64,000 bases of DNA from Dastarcus helophoroides (taxonomy: Eukaryota; Arthropoda; Insecta; Coleoptera; Bothrideridae). The position numbers and the translations under genes were made by a program. The DNA is taken from assembly GCA_028583605.1 (NCBI GenBank), contig CM053325.1, positions 42,583,435 through 42,647,434 on the forward strand, given 5' to 3'. Under the pieces are notes generated by a model. The model had not been told where the DNA came from and did not search any database. It saw nothing but the letters and a program-made list of their open reading frames with translations. This document shows, piece by piece, positions 31,045 through 42,565 of the stretch (its first letter is position 1; every line of letters starts with the position of its first letter).

Positions 31045-32640
31045 GCCTTCACTTCTTCTTTCATTTCTTCTCTCATTCCGGTAATTTGTTCTTTCACTTC
31101 TTCTTTCATTTCTTCTCTCATTCCGGTAATTTGTTCTTTCACTTCTTCTTTCATTTCTTCTCTCATTCCGGTAATTTGTTCTTTCACTTCTTCTTTCATT
31201 TCTTCTCTCATTCCGGTAATTTGTTCTTTCACTTCTTCTTTCATTTCTTCTCTCATTCCGGTAATTTGTTCTTTCACTTCTTCTTTCATTTCTTCTCTCA
31301 TTCCGGTAATTTGTTCTTTCACTTCTTCTTTCATTTCTTCTCTCATTCCGGTAATTTGTTCTTTCACTTCTTCTTTCATTTCTTCTCTCATTCCGGTAAT
31401 TTGTTCTTTCACTTCTTCTTTCATTTCTTCTCTCATTCCGGTAATTTGTTCTTTCACTTCTTCTTTCATTCTTCTCTCATTCCGGTAATTTGTTCTTTCA
31501 CTTCTTCTTTCATTTCTTCTCTCATTCCGGTAATTTGTTCTTTCACTTCTTCTTTCATTTCTTCTCTCATTCCGGTAATTTGTTCTTTCACTTCTTCTTT
31601 CATTTCTTCTCTCATTCCGGTAATTTGTTCTTTCACTTCTTCTTTCATTCTTCTCTCATTCCGGTAATTTGTTCTTTCACTTCTTCTTTCATTCTTCTCT
31701 CATTCCGGTAATTTGTTCTTTCACTTCTTCTTTCATTTCTTCTCTCATTCCGGTAATTTGTTCTTTCACTTCTTCTTTCATTTCTTCTCTCATTCCGGTA
31801 ATTTGTTCTTTCACTTCTTCTTTCATTTCTTCTCTCATTCCGGTAATTTGTTCTTTCACTTCTTCTTTCATTTCTTCTCTCATTCCGGTAATTTGTTCTT
31901 TCACTTCTTCTTTCATTCTTCTCTCATTCCGGTAATTTGTTCTTTCACTTCTTCTTTCATTTCTTCTCTCATTCCGGTAATTTGTTCTTTCACTTCTTCT
32001 TTCATTTCTTCTCTCATTCCGGTAATTTGTTCTTTCACTTCTTCTTTCATTTCTTCTCTCATTCCGGTAATTTGTTCTTTCACTTCTTCTTTCATTTCTT
32101 CTCTCATTCCGGTAATTTGTTCTTTCACTTCTTCTTTCATTTCTTCTCTCATTCCGGTAATTTGTTCTTTCACTTCTTCTTTCATTTCTTCTCTCATTCC
32201 GGTAATTTGTTCTTTCACTTCTTCTTTCATTCTTCTCTCATTCCGGTAATTTGTTCTTTCACTTCTTCTTTCATTTCTTCTCTCATTCCGGTAATTTGTT
32301 CTTTCACTTCTTCTTTCATTTCTTCTCTCATTCCGGTAATTTGTTCTTTCACTTCTTCTTTCATTTCTTCTCTCATTCCGGTAATTTGTTCTTTCACTTC
32401 TTCTTTCATTTCTTCTCTCATTCCGGTAATTTGTTCTTTCACTTCTTCTTTCATTCTTCTCTCATTCCGGTAATTTGTTCTTTCACTTCTTCTTTCATTT
32501 CTTCTCTCATTCCGGTAATTTGTTCTTTCACTTCTTCTTTCATTTCTATTTCTTCTCGCATTCCTGTAATTTGTTCTTTCACTTCTTCTTTCATTTCTTC
32601 TCTCATTCCGGTAATTTGTTCTTTCACTTCTTCTTTTATT
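31045..32640 (-). repeat. 45-bp coding minisatellite in gag, about 35 copies
   Basis: Tandem 45-bp units encode the 15-residue repeat MKEEVKEQITGMREE on the minus strand, a highly charged heptad-compatible coiled coil. Units are almost identical. Six of them (near 31468, 31648, 31692, 31916, 32230, 32454) lack one T in the same TTT run and shift the frame; one unit near 32546 has six extra bases. Upstream it joins HSLLANITEKMGVDAAKIKEEV; downstream it joins the RT thumb. Such length suggests slippage or unequal exchange. Complementary-strand frames over this stretch are shadows. Confidence 0.9.
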
Positions 32641-33113
32641 TTTGCAGCGTCTACTCCCATTTTTTCAGTTATATTTGCTAGTAGACTATGCAATTCTTGT
32701 TTTTCTGCATTCCTTTTCTGATCTTATTCTTCTTTTTCTTGGCGTCTTCGTTCTTCATCTTGTCATCTTCGCTCTTCCTCCTGTTCTTTTTCTTGACGTC
32801 TTCGTTCTTCATCTTGTCGTCTTCGTTCTTCTTTCTGTTCTTTTTCTTGTCTTCTTCGTTCTTTCTTCTGTTCTTTTTCTTGTCGTCTTTCTTCTTTCCC
32901 CTGTTCTTTTTCTTGTCGTCTTCGTTCTTCGTCTTGTCGTCTTCGTTCTTCTTCCTGTTCTTTCTCCTGTCGTCTTCGTTCTTCCGCTTGTTCTTTTTCT
33001 TGTCGTCTTCGTTCTTCATCTTGTCGTCTTCGTTCTTCATCGTGTTCTTTAAACATTGCGAATAACGCTTGCATTTGTTGTTCCATTTTGGCCGATTTTA
33101 ATCTCGTATCCAT
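32641..33113 (-). pseudogene. gag N-terminus of element C, charged coiled coil
   Basis: The frame starts MDTRLKSAKMEQQMQALFAM at 33113. It becomes a series of ERRRQDEERRRQEKEQ-type units, another charged repeat. It is stopped by TGA near 32763 (replacing CGA Arg of the repeat) and by a TAA near 32727, then continues in the same frame into HSLLANITEKMGVDAA and the 15-residue repeats. No zinc knuckle is seen before the deletion point. Gag would coat the RNA and form the particle; here it is broken. Confidence 0.7.
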
Positions 33114-33268
33114 AAAGCGTATCTGAATGTTCTAGATTTTACTTGACGCGCCTCGTATAACTATTTAACAGTTTGAAACGTCTGAGATAAAGTCAACTGA
33201 GGCACCTGCCACGAATTTCTTTTGAGTAATAAGCACAATCCACAAATAATTCCGCTTCTGACACCAGA

Positions 33269-33641
33269 TGTTACGTGCTTATCGGTTTGAATTGATTACC
33301 GTGTGAATAATACCCACTTTATTACCAAATTAACTCGGCACACTTTAACTGAACAGTAACTCACTACTTATTTACTAATTACTAAGCCACTAACTACACT
33401 GACTTCTAACTGACTGACTCAAGGGAAAGCTGACCGCCTTTTATAGTTATAGCCTCCGGCTTCTAGAACTTTTCAGCAGATAAGGCTTATCGTTTGCCGA
33501 AATTTCTGGAACGCTTATCTGCCATTTGTTTCGTTATTGCGGCCGCTTTCCCCTTATCAGATCCTTCTAGAAACTTTTTTTATTTACTAAATTCTACAAT
33601 TCTATTCTAAATCCTATTTCATCTATTTACATTGCGTTACA
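33269..33641 (-). repeat. 5' LTR of element C
   Basis: 373 bp, TGTTACG to GCGTTACA on the plus strand. Contains GCGGCCGC, GATAAGGCTTATC and a TATA-like CTATAAAAGG on the minus strand. ATAT follows at 33642. Confidence 0.85.
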
Positions 33642-33786
33642 ATATCGAGAAATTCATAACTGAGGGGCTGGACGTATCAATAAAACACCAATTTTGCAAG
33701 AGAATGAAAAACCTATTTTATGTTTAGTTATTTTTTTTTATTTTCGTCTTATGAGTATAAATCTGAGATAATTTGATTTAAAAAAA

Positions 33787-34098
33787 ATGTTGGGATCGTC
33801 ACAACATAGAAAATTTTCAGTTTATACAGTTTTCCGTCTTGTACATTTACATGATGGAAAGCAAACAAGACTGTCAACGAATTCCGTCATAGACAGGTTC
33901 CAGGTTCCGTCTTATGGAGATTCCAGCTATAGCAGGTTTGACTATATAATTTTACTGGTCAAAAGTATTAATTTAGTCAAATTTGGTCATACGCCCTTCT
34001 GTTATAAATGCCGCGAATATATCACCACCAATCATAACAAAGCAAGGAAACGTATATTAAACTATTTAGAAAAGCAAAGTTTTACTAAACGAGTATAG
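33787..34098 (+). CDS. 103-codon hypothetical frame, weak
   Basis: The frame has an ATG (MLGSSQHRKFSVYTVF) and a CYKCREYITTNHNKARKR segment near the end. I recognise no domain. It lies in AT-rich DNA after gypsy element C and has no clear neighbours. It may be a chance frame or an old repeat. Confidence 0.15.
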   Translation: MLGSSQHRKFSVYTVFRLVHLHDGKQTRLSTNSVIDRFQVPSYGDSSYSRFDYIILLVKSINLVKFGHTPFCYKCREYITTNHNKARKRILNYLEKQSFTKRV

Positions 34099-34099
34099 C

Positions 34100-36060
34100 C
34101 AAATGTCGTGATTAAAATTAAAAACATTCCTAATTAAAATCAAAATTTGGTAACAAACCAAAAATGTCAATATTGACTGTGAAACTGTGAACATGTGAAA
34201 ATTCTAAAAAATAAGTCGAATTTTCGGAATTAAAATCAAAATATAAAAAAAGTCAACTTCCTAGTAAAAAATTTTGACATTTTTTATCATAAGCCTAAAA
34301 TTTTACCAAAACGCAAAATATTTTAATTAAACTGGTTAGTTAAAGTTAGAAGAAATATCCTGAATTTTCTAGTTTAGAAATGCTTAGACTTTGTGAAAAT
34401 CTCGAAATTTATTAAAAAATTTTACATTTTAGACGAAATTTGTAAAACAAATTTCTAGGAAATAAAATTCTTTCAAATTTGAATTGTTGAATTTTTTCTC
34501 GAGTTTTCTACTTTTGATATATAGTCTTTACTTTCTGGAAAGTGTTAAACGAAATTTCATATTTAAAAGTTAAAATTTCGTTAAAAAAATTCGAATATTT
34601 GAGTTTAAAGTAAACATTTCAAAGTTTTTGGTGACAATTCGAGAATCAACGCAAAATTTTAAGGATTTCTTCATTTGGAAATATACTTCTTCTGAACATC
34701 CTGAGTATAACATAATTTAATTTTATCTCCAAATTTCGAGTGAAAACGTTTTAATTTTGACACGGATTCTCTCAAAATTAATCGCAAACTTTTGACCATT
34801 TTCTCAAAATGTTGAGTCTAAGTTGTAATTTTGGCCAATTTCAAGATTAACGTTTTACTTTAGTCTTCAAATTTTGTCATTAAATTTGTAGTTGGGAATA
34901 AAATAATGTTCAAAATGGTCAATAAATGTGTTTTCTGTTAATTGTGATTTTGACCCTTTAGTACCCTTTTTTAAGGTATTTTACCTCTGTAATGCCTTTT
35001 TTGGATGTTCGTTTTTGCCTAATTTAACATTTTGCTCACTTTTTTACCTTATTTGATTGTGCCTAAAATCTGGTCTCTAATTAAAACCAACTAGGATAGG
35101 AAAATATGAAATGAAAAATAGTGCTTTCACATAAATTTAAAATGCAATTGTCCTGTGCAAAATGAAAGCTCTTCAACCATTCGAAGTCAAAGGAGCAAAT
35201 GAAGATGGATGGAGTTGAACCGTCGCTTTAAACAAGGACAAGTAACTATTGGGCAATATGTATGGTATTTCTAACAAAAGTACGGTGTACGGTCCAAATA
35301 CCAGTACTGCACCAAAAAATACGTAATGCGCCGCAGCATCTCGTGATAAGTAAAAACATATTAGTTTGACTTTGCAGGTTTCTTCTTCAAATTTAAACTC
35401 TAATATTTATATTTTAATTACTTATTCATAATTAGAAACATCCAAGACATACTTATTTTTTGCTGTGATTTTATTTATGTATTTTTGATTTTATTTTATA
35501 AAAGCGTAGAAAGCACATTAATTTATTTTAAAAAAATTAAAGATTAAAGTGAAAATTTGAACTTTATTTTCTAAATTTCGACTTTCCAAAATTTCGTCAT
35601 CAATTTCAAAATTTCATCTTTTTTTGCGACATTTCGAGAATAAATTCGAAATTTCTATACTTTATGGTTAGGTTAGGCATATAACAGTTGCACTCCACCA
35701 TGCCTCTTACCATTTAATATTGACACACTCTCGTTCATTAATTTTAATTTGTATAAACCAAAATTTCGACTTTTTTTCTTGAAATTTATAGATAAAAGTA
35801 CAATTTTCAAAAAAAAGTCACAATTTTAAGTTCAAAGTCGACATTTTAAATTTAATAGTTAAATTTTGACTTAAAATTGAAATTTCGAATTTAAACTCGA
35901 AATATCGATTTTTTTTCGAAATTTGAAGATTAAAGTCAAAATTTTGACTTAATCTTGGGATATAGAGGAGAAAAAAGTCAAAAATTTCTGCCTATTTTTT
36001 AGGTGATGTCCTTTCTACGCCTTTGTATTTTTTATTTCAAAAAAGTAAGTAAACTTTTTT
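34100..36060. repeat. degenerate AAATTTCGA-type low-complexity tract
   Basis: Diverged words such as AAAATTTCGAC, AAGTCAAAATTTTGAC and TTCGAAATTT recur on both strands with an irregular 15-20 base spacing. It is most regular at 35530-35980. No gene was seen. Confidence 0.55.
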
Positions 36061-36230
36061 CAAGTTTTGTAGTGTAGGCATTAATACATGTGTAACGTGT
36101 TCAGTTACTAATTAAAACTTACAGGTAACAGGTAATAAAATATTGCACGGTAATTTTTATAAAAATACGGTAATTTTAACTCGGTATGTACGGAATTTTA
36201 CCTTCCAATATATGGCAACACTGGGGAACA

Positions 36231-36780
36231 CTATGTAAGTAGAACGCAACCTAGACAATAATGCAGTCCTCTAAACGTGTATAGTGGAATTATCTGCCGC
36301 CGAACTACCAACAGTTGAAACAAATAATGCTTAGCAAAACAGTTGCTCTCTAAGAAGGTCCCAAAAGTTGACAAAAGACAAGATTCTAATGCATAGCACA
36401 ATAGGTTTGAACATTTATCCAATTCCGAGTTTGGAAATCAAAAATCGGTTTCGATCTTATTAATATCGTCAGTTTGACACCTTTATCCAATTCGAATGCT
36501 CATAAATGTTCCGGCAAGTAAGTTCAATAAAATCAACTAATGTCCTTTGGGTGACTCCTAGGTACCGCCACCTATTGGTCCATAGAGATACTGTGAACAA
36601 CTTCAAAAAGTGTCCCATGCAAGTAGAATGCAACCCAGACTACAGTAATACAACCCTCTAAGCGTGTATTTTCAATCATAGGTAGCCGAACTACCAACAA
36701 TTGAAATACGAAGGATTAGCAAAGGGGCTACTCTCTAGGAACGTACCAGAAGACAAGATTCTAATGCACTTCTTCTAGCC
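36231..36780 (+). repeat. diverged tandem duplication, ~165 bp arms
   Basis: 36231-36400 and 36616-36780 share, in order, GTAGAACGCAACC/GTAGAATGCAACC, CCTCTAA.CGTGTAT, GCCGAACTACCAACA, TTGCTCTCTA/CTACTCTCTAGGAA and GACAAGATTCTAATGCA. They are about 385 bp apart in the same orientation. No coding frame is conserved between them. Confidence 0.65.
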
Positions 36781-38390
36781 TTAGTTGATCTAAAGTAGCG
36801 ATAGGTAATGTTTTGCAGGCGAAAAAAGATCAGATTAGAGTACTATCGAATTGGAATTTAGGAATAACAGAAACTAGGAAAAGACAGAACCGACACCTGG
36901 GCCACTCCTACATTAATCGCAAATGTATCAGACCCATCAAAGATGATCTGGAGAGATTTAATAATTAGGAAAATGGATATCAAATGATAGACTCAATGGG
37001 TTACAGCTGACCAATAGTAACTAAACCAAACTGAAGTAGTTTGCATCAACATGTGGTATCTTACAGTATTGAAATAATTAGAGCTGTAATTAAAATAAAT
37101 TTGCGGATAAAATCAAATACATATAATAAAAAAGCTATTTAATTTTTACAAAATTCTGCTGTTAATTCATTTTCAGCGAGTCACATGTGTGGAATACTTT
37201 AGGATAAATGCAGATATACTTAGACACAGTTTAACAAGAATAAAAGATGCAGCACTTTCGCTTGATTTTTGCAAATTTCTCGTTCTTATTATAGATTTTA
37301 AAACGAGCTATATATAATTAAAGCCGTCTAATAATAATTAGTGTTTATGTTAAATGTTACGTCTCTATTTATGTTTCAAAGTTCAAAAACCAGAAACAGT
37401 ATGTATCTAAAATTATAATTATGATGAAATATCATTGTAGAGATAGCCGATGCAACGGTAAAAGTGTTAAAATTAATCGACTGAATCTTTAAACTGCCTC
37501 TAAACTGATCAGAGTAATGTTTTTGTTATTTTAAAATTAGATGCAAATTTTTATATATACCTGACCTAATTCTTTAAACGATACACCGTGAATTTTCATG
37601 TTATTTCGCTGTTGGGAGTAACTTAATTCGTTGTCTGAAAATAAATTGCAGGTTTATTGCTGCTATTATAACGAATTTGTGTATGCATTTTAAATGTGGG
37701 CAGCAAATTTAGCTTAAACTCTTGGAAAACAAAAGTGCCCCTACTTAAAGATACAAGTTGTATGGGTATGCTACCAAAAATCTTTTTCTCTTTACAACAC
37801 AAAAGAATTTTAGAAATCGAATCTGAGAAAACCTTGAAAGATATTGGCTGCTTGTTTGATATTAAATTCTCTATGACATAATAGTAAAAATATAAATTAA
37901 TTTCTATAAGTCTTTAGTAAGATTGACCTCCATCATTATTTAAGTTTCTGCTATGTCGGAACTTTCTGGACTACGTTCATTATGTCGTGAATAGAGGATT
38001 TGATCTCGGGATCTCGATTTTCGGGATTCTGGGATCCTGACAGCTTTTCAGTCAAATTTTCAGTTTCAGTTTTTTTCAATTAAATATTTCTGAACCCGGG
38101 ATTTTCGCGATTGACATTATTTTAAAAAAATGTAAAATATACTGCATAGAGCGAAACGCTTAGTGCCAGTGTTCACAATAAAATTTCTTGCCTATTTTTT
38201 TTTATATAAAATACAGTTTTATTTCAAGCAAGTACCATAAATTAACCCACCGAGGATGCTATGCATGTTTGAAATAAAACATTTTTTTCATTTTGAACTA
38301 AAAATTTTGGTGACGGACGTGCTTTTATTTCTCAGATCATATTTTCGTAATTCAAATTAGAATGTTCCTATTAATTTGGTTTTATTTATA
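36781..38390. other. AT-rich intergenic DNA, no gene recognised
   Basis: Nothing supportable. The 61-codon frame at 37696-37881 has no recognisable features. Confidence 0.4.
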
Positions 38391-39775
38391 CAGACGAGAC
38401 CATAAGTAATGGTACATAGAGCAAGAGTAGATTTTTCGTATAAAAATAACGTGATTTAGCCACATTTACCTTATACCAAAAGTTGATATTAACAGAGATA
38501 CCGGGTGTCAGGGTGAAAAAAAATAGTGATTTTTTCGCATAACTGATGAACACATTCCACTATAGTCAAGAAATTTGGCATAGGGGGATTTCTTTGGTTA
38601 AGAAATTTTAATTTGCTAACAGATTGTCAGTAACTCATAGGGAGCGCCACCTGCGCTACCTTGTATTATTCTTCTTCTTCTATTGTGCCTTCATGTACAC
38701 TTATTTTAAATAGATGTTTTAAATAGATATTTTTATTTACCTACATTTTTTTACGAAAAAAAGGTATATTTTCTAATTGTTGATACAAGCGACCGTTTTC
38801 AAGATATTGCCTTCAAAGTTTACCGTACGTTTGTTTTAAGTTATGTAAATGTGAATTTTTCGCAGCAGGTTTCAAAATAAAAGTAATAAAACTGACTCTA
38901 AAATAGTTTATGTTAAATATTACTCTACTGACATTATTATTACACATGTTTTTTAAATTTCTAAAATAAATTTAAATAAAATACCAAAACAAAATTTATT
39001 TTCAAAAATAAGTATGTGGGAAATGACCTTTTTCATGTAAAGGGATTGTAAACAATTAAAAATCTGGCTGTCTTTTATTAAAATTCATCCCCAAATATCT
39101 GTTTTGACTACCCAAACTATTAACATTTTCTTGTGCGGACTCAGAGATCATATCTCAGATCTCTATGTTAGAAAATAAATGATGTGTTAATTTTTTGGAT
39201 TTTCTTTATTGAGATTTTCAAAATTTAGGTAATATTATTATCAGCAAAGTAAAAGTTAACATAAATTACTTTAAAAGCTGTCTTATGATTACTTTTTTTT
39301 CAAGCCTACTTCTACAATTTAATATCTTAGTAATTTAAAACCAAAGCACGTCAAGTTTTAAAGGCGAAACTTGGAAACGGTTGCTCGTATCAACTTTCAG
39401 AAAGTGCACCTTTTGTTACCTAAAAAATATGGGGAAATAAAATAACCCATTTAAAATTAATATACGTGGGTGCACAAAAAGTTATGATGATTTAGAAATA
39501 TGCAGGATAGCGCAGGTAGCGCCCCCTATTAGATATTGGTAATATGTTAGCAAATTATAGTTTGTTGACTTAAAAAATCCCCTTGTACCAAATTTCGTGC
39601 TTATATTACAATTCATTCCATAATGAAATAAAAAAATCGAATTTTTTTTTTCAACTTTGATACCCTTTAACTCTGTTAATATCAACGTTTGATACAAGAT
39701 AAATGTAGCTAAATCACATTATTTTTATTCGAAAAATCCACCATGGCTCTGTGCCATTACTTATGGTCCAGCCTG
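38391..39775. mobile_element. 1.4-kb fold-back element, TA target
   Basis: The left end CAGACGAGACCATAAGTAATG and right end CATTACTTATGGTCCAGCCTG are inverted, flanked by TA at 38389-38390 and 39776-39777. Arms of about 300 bp pair through GTGATTTAGCCACATTTA, GTTGATATTAACAGAG and GCGCCACCTGCGCTA. A further inner pair (GTTGATACAAGCGACCGTTT at 38780 with the inverse near 39390) extends the arms. No transposase remains. The TA target and CAG...CTG ends fit a Tc1/mariner-group non-autonomous element. Confidence 0.7.
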
Positions 39776-39777
39776 TA

Positions 39778-41492
39778 TTTATTGGAAATGTGAGTAGTAA
39801 ATATTATTTTTAAATACGTTTTGTCTTCTGTTACCTAGTGACTAGGCTGTTACATGAAAGTCATCGGTTTATGTTAAGAGGGAATTTTGTTAATTTTTAA
39901 AGTTTACTTCCAAAATTAGTTACATAAAAGTTTTTTTTTTAATTATGAAATTTTAAAAAGCTGTTGAAAAATAATAAGTTTAATATAAAGAGCGAAGGAT
40001 TTCAAAAGTCTGGTTAATCCGACACTTTTAGGGTGATTAGTTAGAAAAGAGGAAAATGCATTGATTTATGTCTAAATTTTGATTGACTTCCATAAAATTT
40101 TCTTCTCTTTTATTCGTAACCTTCAATACCGAAATAATCCTGAGATTGACTAAATATAATCCCGAAATCCCAGGATTAGAAATAAGGACCGGGATCGAAT
40201 TTTTTAGTCGTGAGATTCAAACGGATCTTATCTTCGAGCAAACTTTTAAAAGGAACATGCATACATATCGTCGTTGCCATGGAAAAATCTTCTATGTGCT
40301 GAAATGTGAATTTTAACATAGAGCAGAAAAACATATCGTCGTTGTAGTGGAAAAATTGGCTACGTGCACCTTTTTATGAAGATGGGTTCTTTTTGTAATC
40401 TAATAAGGATTTAATGTCTCTTCCCTTCCAAATAAATATGTTTTTCTGCTCTCCTGTTGTCATTCACCCAAACCTCTAGGTTGAGAAACTCAAGAAGGGA
40501 TTTTTAGCAATTCAACCTCTAAGGGGGTCGAAAGTGCACTCCTATTTCTGTCAAACTGACAGGTATTGGTGTCTAGATTTGAGAAGGTAGGAATTAGGAA
40601 GCAAATTGATATTTTTGACATGGTGTTGATAGTTGTAGGTTATTTGTGATTTTTAAATTATTCATAGTTTTTGATATTTAAACATTTTAATTTATCTTTT
40701 ATGCTCCTTATATATAAACAAATCACTGGAAGCAATTGAGAAAGAGATGCAACATATTGTCAACCCCTTATTGGAGATGGCAGTAACGGAACTTAAAATG
40801 TACTTTCGCCTCTGGTTAAATTCGTAATTTATTGACGACATCACCGTTTCTGTTGGTCTTAATGTACGTTCTTCATGTAATAATTTACCTTCATGTCGTC
40901 ACCAAAAAATTATTATAAAAGTATCTATAAAGGTTTCAACGGTATCGTATGTCAACTACCAATATATCTAGTAATATTCCTTGCATAGTTGTAGCTTCGT
41001 AAAATAAGAAGAGTCTTCTAAGTACTTACTTTTTTGCTTTTTTTGTTGTTCTTAAAATTAGTGAAAATGTATAGAATATAGACCAACTGTCTTTGAAAAA
41101 GGTAATATTACCTTAGCACAACGGGCCCGGAAAGGGTGGCCTAAGTGCTGGCCTAAATTTTAGGCAACCCACAACGAATCCAGAAGGTAATATGACCTAT
41201 ATTTAGATTCCATCAACGTATAAACGACGATTATGACGTTGAAGGTGAATGTTAATTAACTCAGAAACATAACATTTAGATCAACAAAAACAACTCTCCC
41301 GCCAAAAAATCGCAAATTCAACGGAAGAGGTGAAGTAAATTAGACCTTCTGCGAATATCGCTTAAAAAATACAAGCCAAAATATGTCCATTTTGGTAGTG
41401 CAGAAATGAGTGTGACTACCCGAAAGCACGCTATTCGTGAGACATTTTCTCAGTAACGACTAATTACAAAAAAATAATTAATAACCCTTTTG
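39778..41492. other. intergenic DNA with a short tandem duplication, no gene
   Basis: Two ~65-base copies lie at 40265-40310 and 40328-40375 (CATATCGTCGTTG, then GGAAAAAT, then a CTATGTGC/CTACGTGC end). The 77-codon frame at 40083-40316 has no domain. Nothing else is recognised. Confidence 0.4.
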
Positions 41493-42565
41493 CAGTGGCG
41501 GCTGGTAACTTGTTGACGGGGGTGCGCAGATGTAAAAAATGTTATTAAATAAAATTTAGGTTACGTTATTGCAGTTTTGTCGGAAAGTATTAAATTTAGG
41601 GGAAAAAAGTGATACTCTAAATATTGACGTCTGAAAAGAATTAGACAGTCATAGGGACTGCTGACAGAAGACAAAGCTTATTTTCAAATTAATTGTTCTG
41701 TCAAAAATTAAAATTTCATCATTTATAAATTAAAATTATGATCATAAGGAAGTATATCGTCCCCACACCCTTAAAGTCAGCAAAAATTGATATTTTTGTC
41801 AACAAGGAGTGTAGCGCAATGAGTAAAGGCGACTGATTTTGTTTAAGAGGCTGATAGGTTGCGAGTTCAAACTTCGCTGTTCATGAATTTTTTAATTCTA
41901 TTAAACCTCTTATCGACAGCTACATAATACTGTTAACATTAGAACCTGTTGATAACGCAAATTAGCGTGATGGCGATGCGAAACATAAGTTTTCCCCATA
42001 TCAAAATTGCTCAAAGCGCCAAAAGAAGTTTTCACTTCAAAAAAGAGGTGGTATTTATAGTAATATTTTTACGAACTAAAATTAATTAACATCCATTTAA
42101 AACTGGCAATGTTAAAGTGCGGTTGGTTATTGTGAAAATATTTTATTTTGGTGTAATACATTTTTATTAGTTAAGTGTAGTAATTTTTATGTTTATATGA
42201 CTTAGTTTAAAGTTCATTTTTAAAACCATTTGTACCGAGGCGGTGCGATGAACTGCGCTAGCATGGTGTTCCGTGGGTTATTTCCAATTGAATCTCCGTG
42301 TCGCGTGGATGCCGTTGATAGGCAACGGGAGCCACGCTAGGAGCATAATTCTGAGCGCTCCAACTTATTTAAATTTCTTTATAATGGAATAAAACGTAAG
42401 CATACTTTATTCTAAGTCACTTACAAGTACAAGTTAATTAAGGTACGATTATTTGGTGATTAAAAATATCGCAAATCATATTCTTTTACATTAAAGAGAA
42501 AACATTAAATCACTCATTTCACGAGGTATGCGCGCTCTTCCGCTCTTTAGGACCAGCCGCCACTA
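41493..42565 (+). mobile_element. hAT-like 1.07-kb non-autonomous element, copy 1
   Basis: The ends CAGTGGCGGCTGGT and ACCAGCCGCCACTA are inverted. The flanks CCCTTTTG and CTTTTTTG agree at 6 of 8 bases, compatible with an old 8-bp hAT target duplication. A second copy in the same orientation is at 59157-60233. Inside are a tRNA-like segment (41806-41883), a GC-rich stretch with a hairpin (GCGTGGATGCCGTTG / CAACGGGAGCCACGC, near 42303), and otherwise AT-rich DNA. No transposase. Confidence 0.7.
41806..41883 (+). repeat. tRNA-like segment (possible SINE head), copy 1
   Basis: TAGCGCAATGAGTAAAGGC resembles a polymerase III A box and GCGAGTTCAAACTTC a B box, about 40 bases apart as in tRNA-derived SINEs. 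The same segment is conserved at 59471-59552. I could not fold a full cloverleaf, so it is not called a tRNA gene. Confidence 0.35.

Larger units (their letters stand above)
29608..33641 (-). mobile_element. gypsy element C, internally deleted, with target duplication
   Basis: A minus-strand Ty3/gypsy element with a full 5' LTR (33269-33641), gag (33113 down to about 31030), a fused RT-end/RNase H/integrase-start region (to 29698) and only the last 90 bp of the 3' LTR (29608-29697). ATAT lies on both sides (29604-29607 and 33642-33645), the expected 4-bp duplication. Two deletions made it defective. One removed everything from the gag repeat to the RT thumb (protease and RT palm). The other removed the integrase catalytic end together with U3 and R of the 3' LTR. 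The primer site candidate TGGTGTCAGAAGCGG starts two bases inside the 5' LTR. Confidence 0.85.

Noticed and set aside
31045..32640. A CRISPR-like array
   Set aside because: Units are contiguous 45-bp tandem repeats without unique spacers and the DNA is eukaryotic.
31024..32721. Long plus-strand frames rich in Phe, His and Ser over the minisatellite
   Set aside because: They are the complement of the 45-bp gag units. The minus-strand frame joins sensible gag and pol sequence on both sides.
32642..33065. Plus-strand frames with Phe/Val/Leu-rich, membrane-like sequence
   Set aside because: Shadow of the charged ERRRQ gag repeat on the minus strand, not a membrane protein.
14827..33641. A single 18.8-kb gypsy element with the two outer LTRs as its ends
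   Set aside because: ATAT lies at both outer ends, but the LTRs differ by about 10% and C has its own 3' LTR remnant and ATAT duplication. Two insertions plus a duplication explain more.
41806..41883. A functional tRNA gene
   Set aside because: A- and B-box-like words exist, but I could not pair an acceptor stem or define an anticodon arm.
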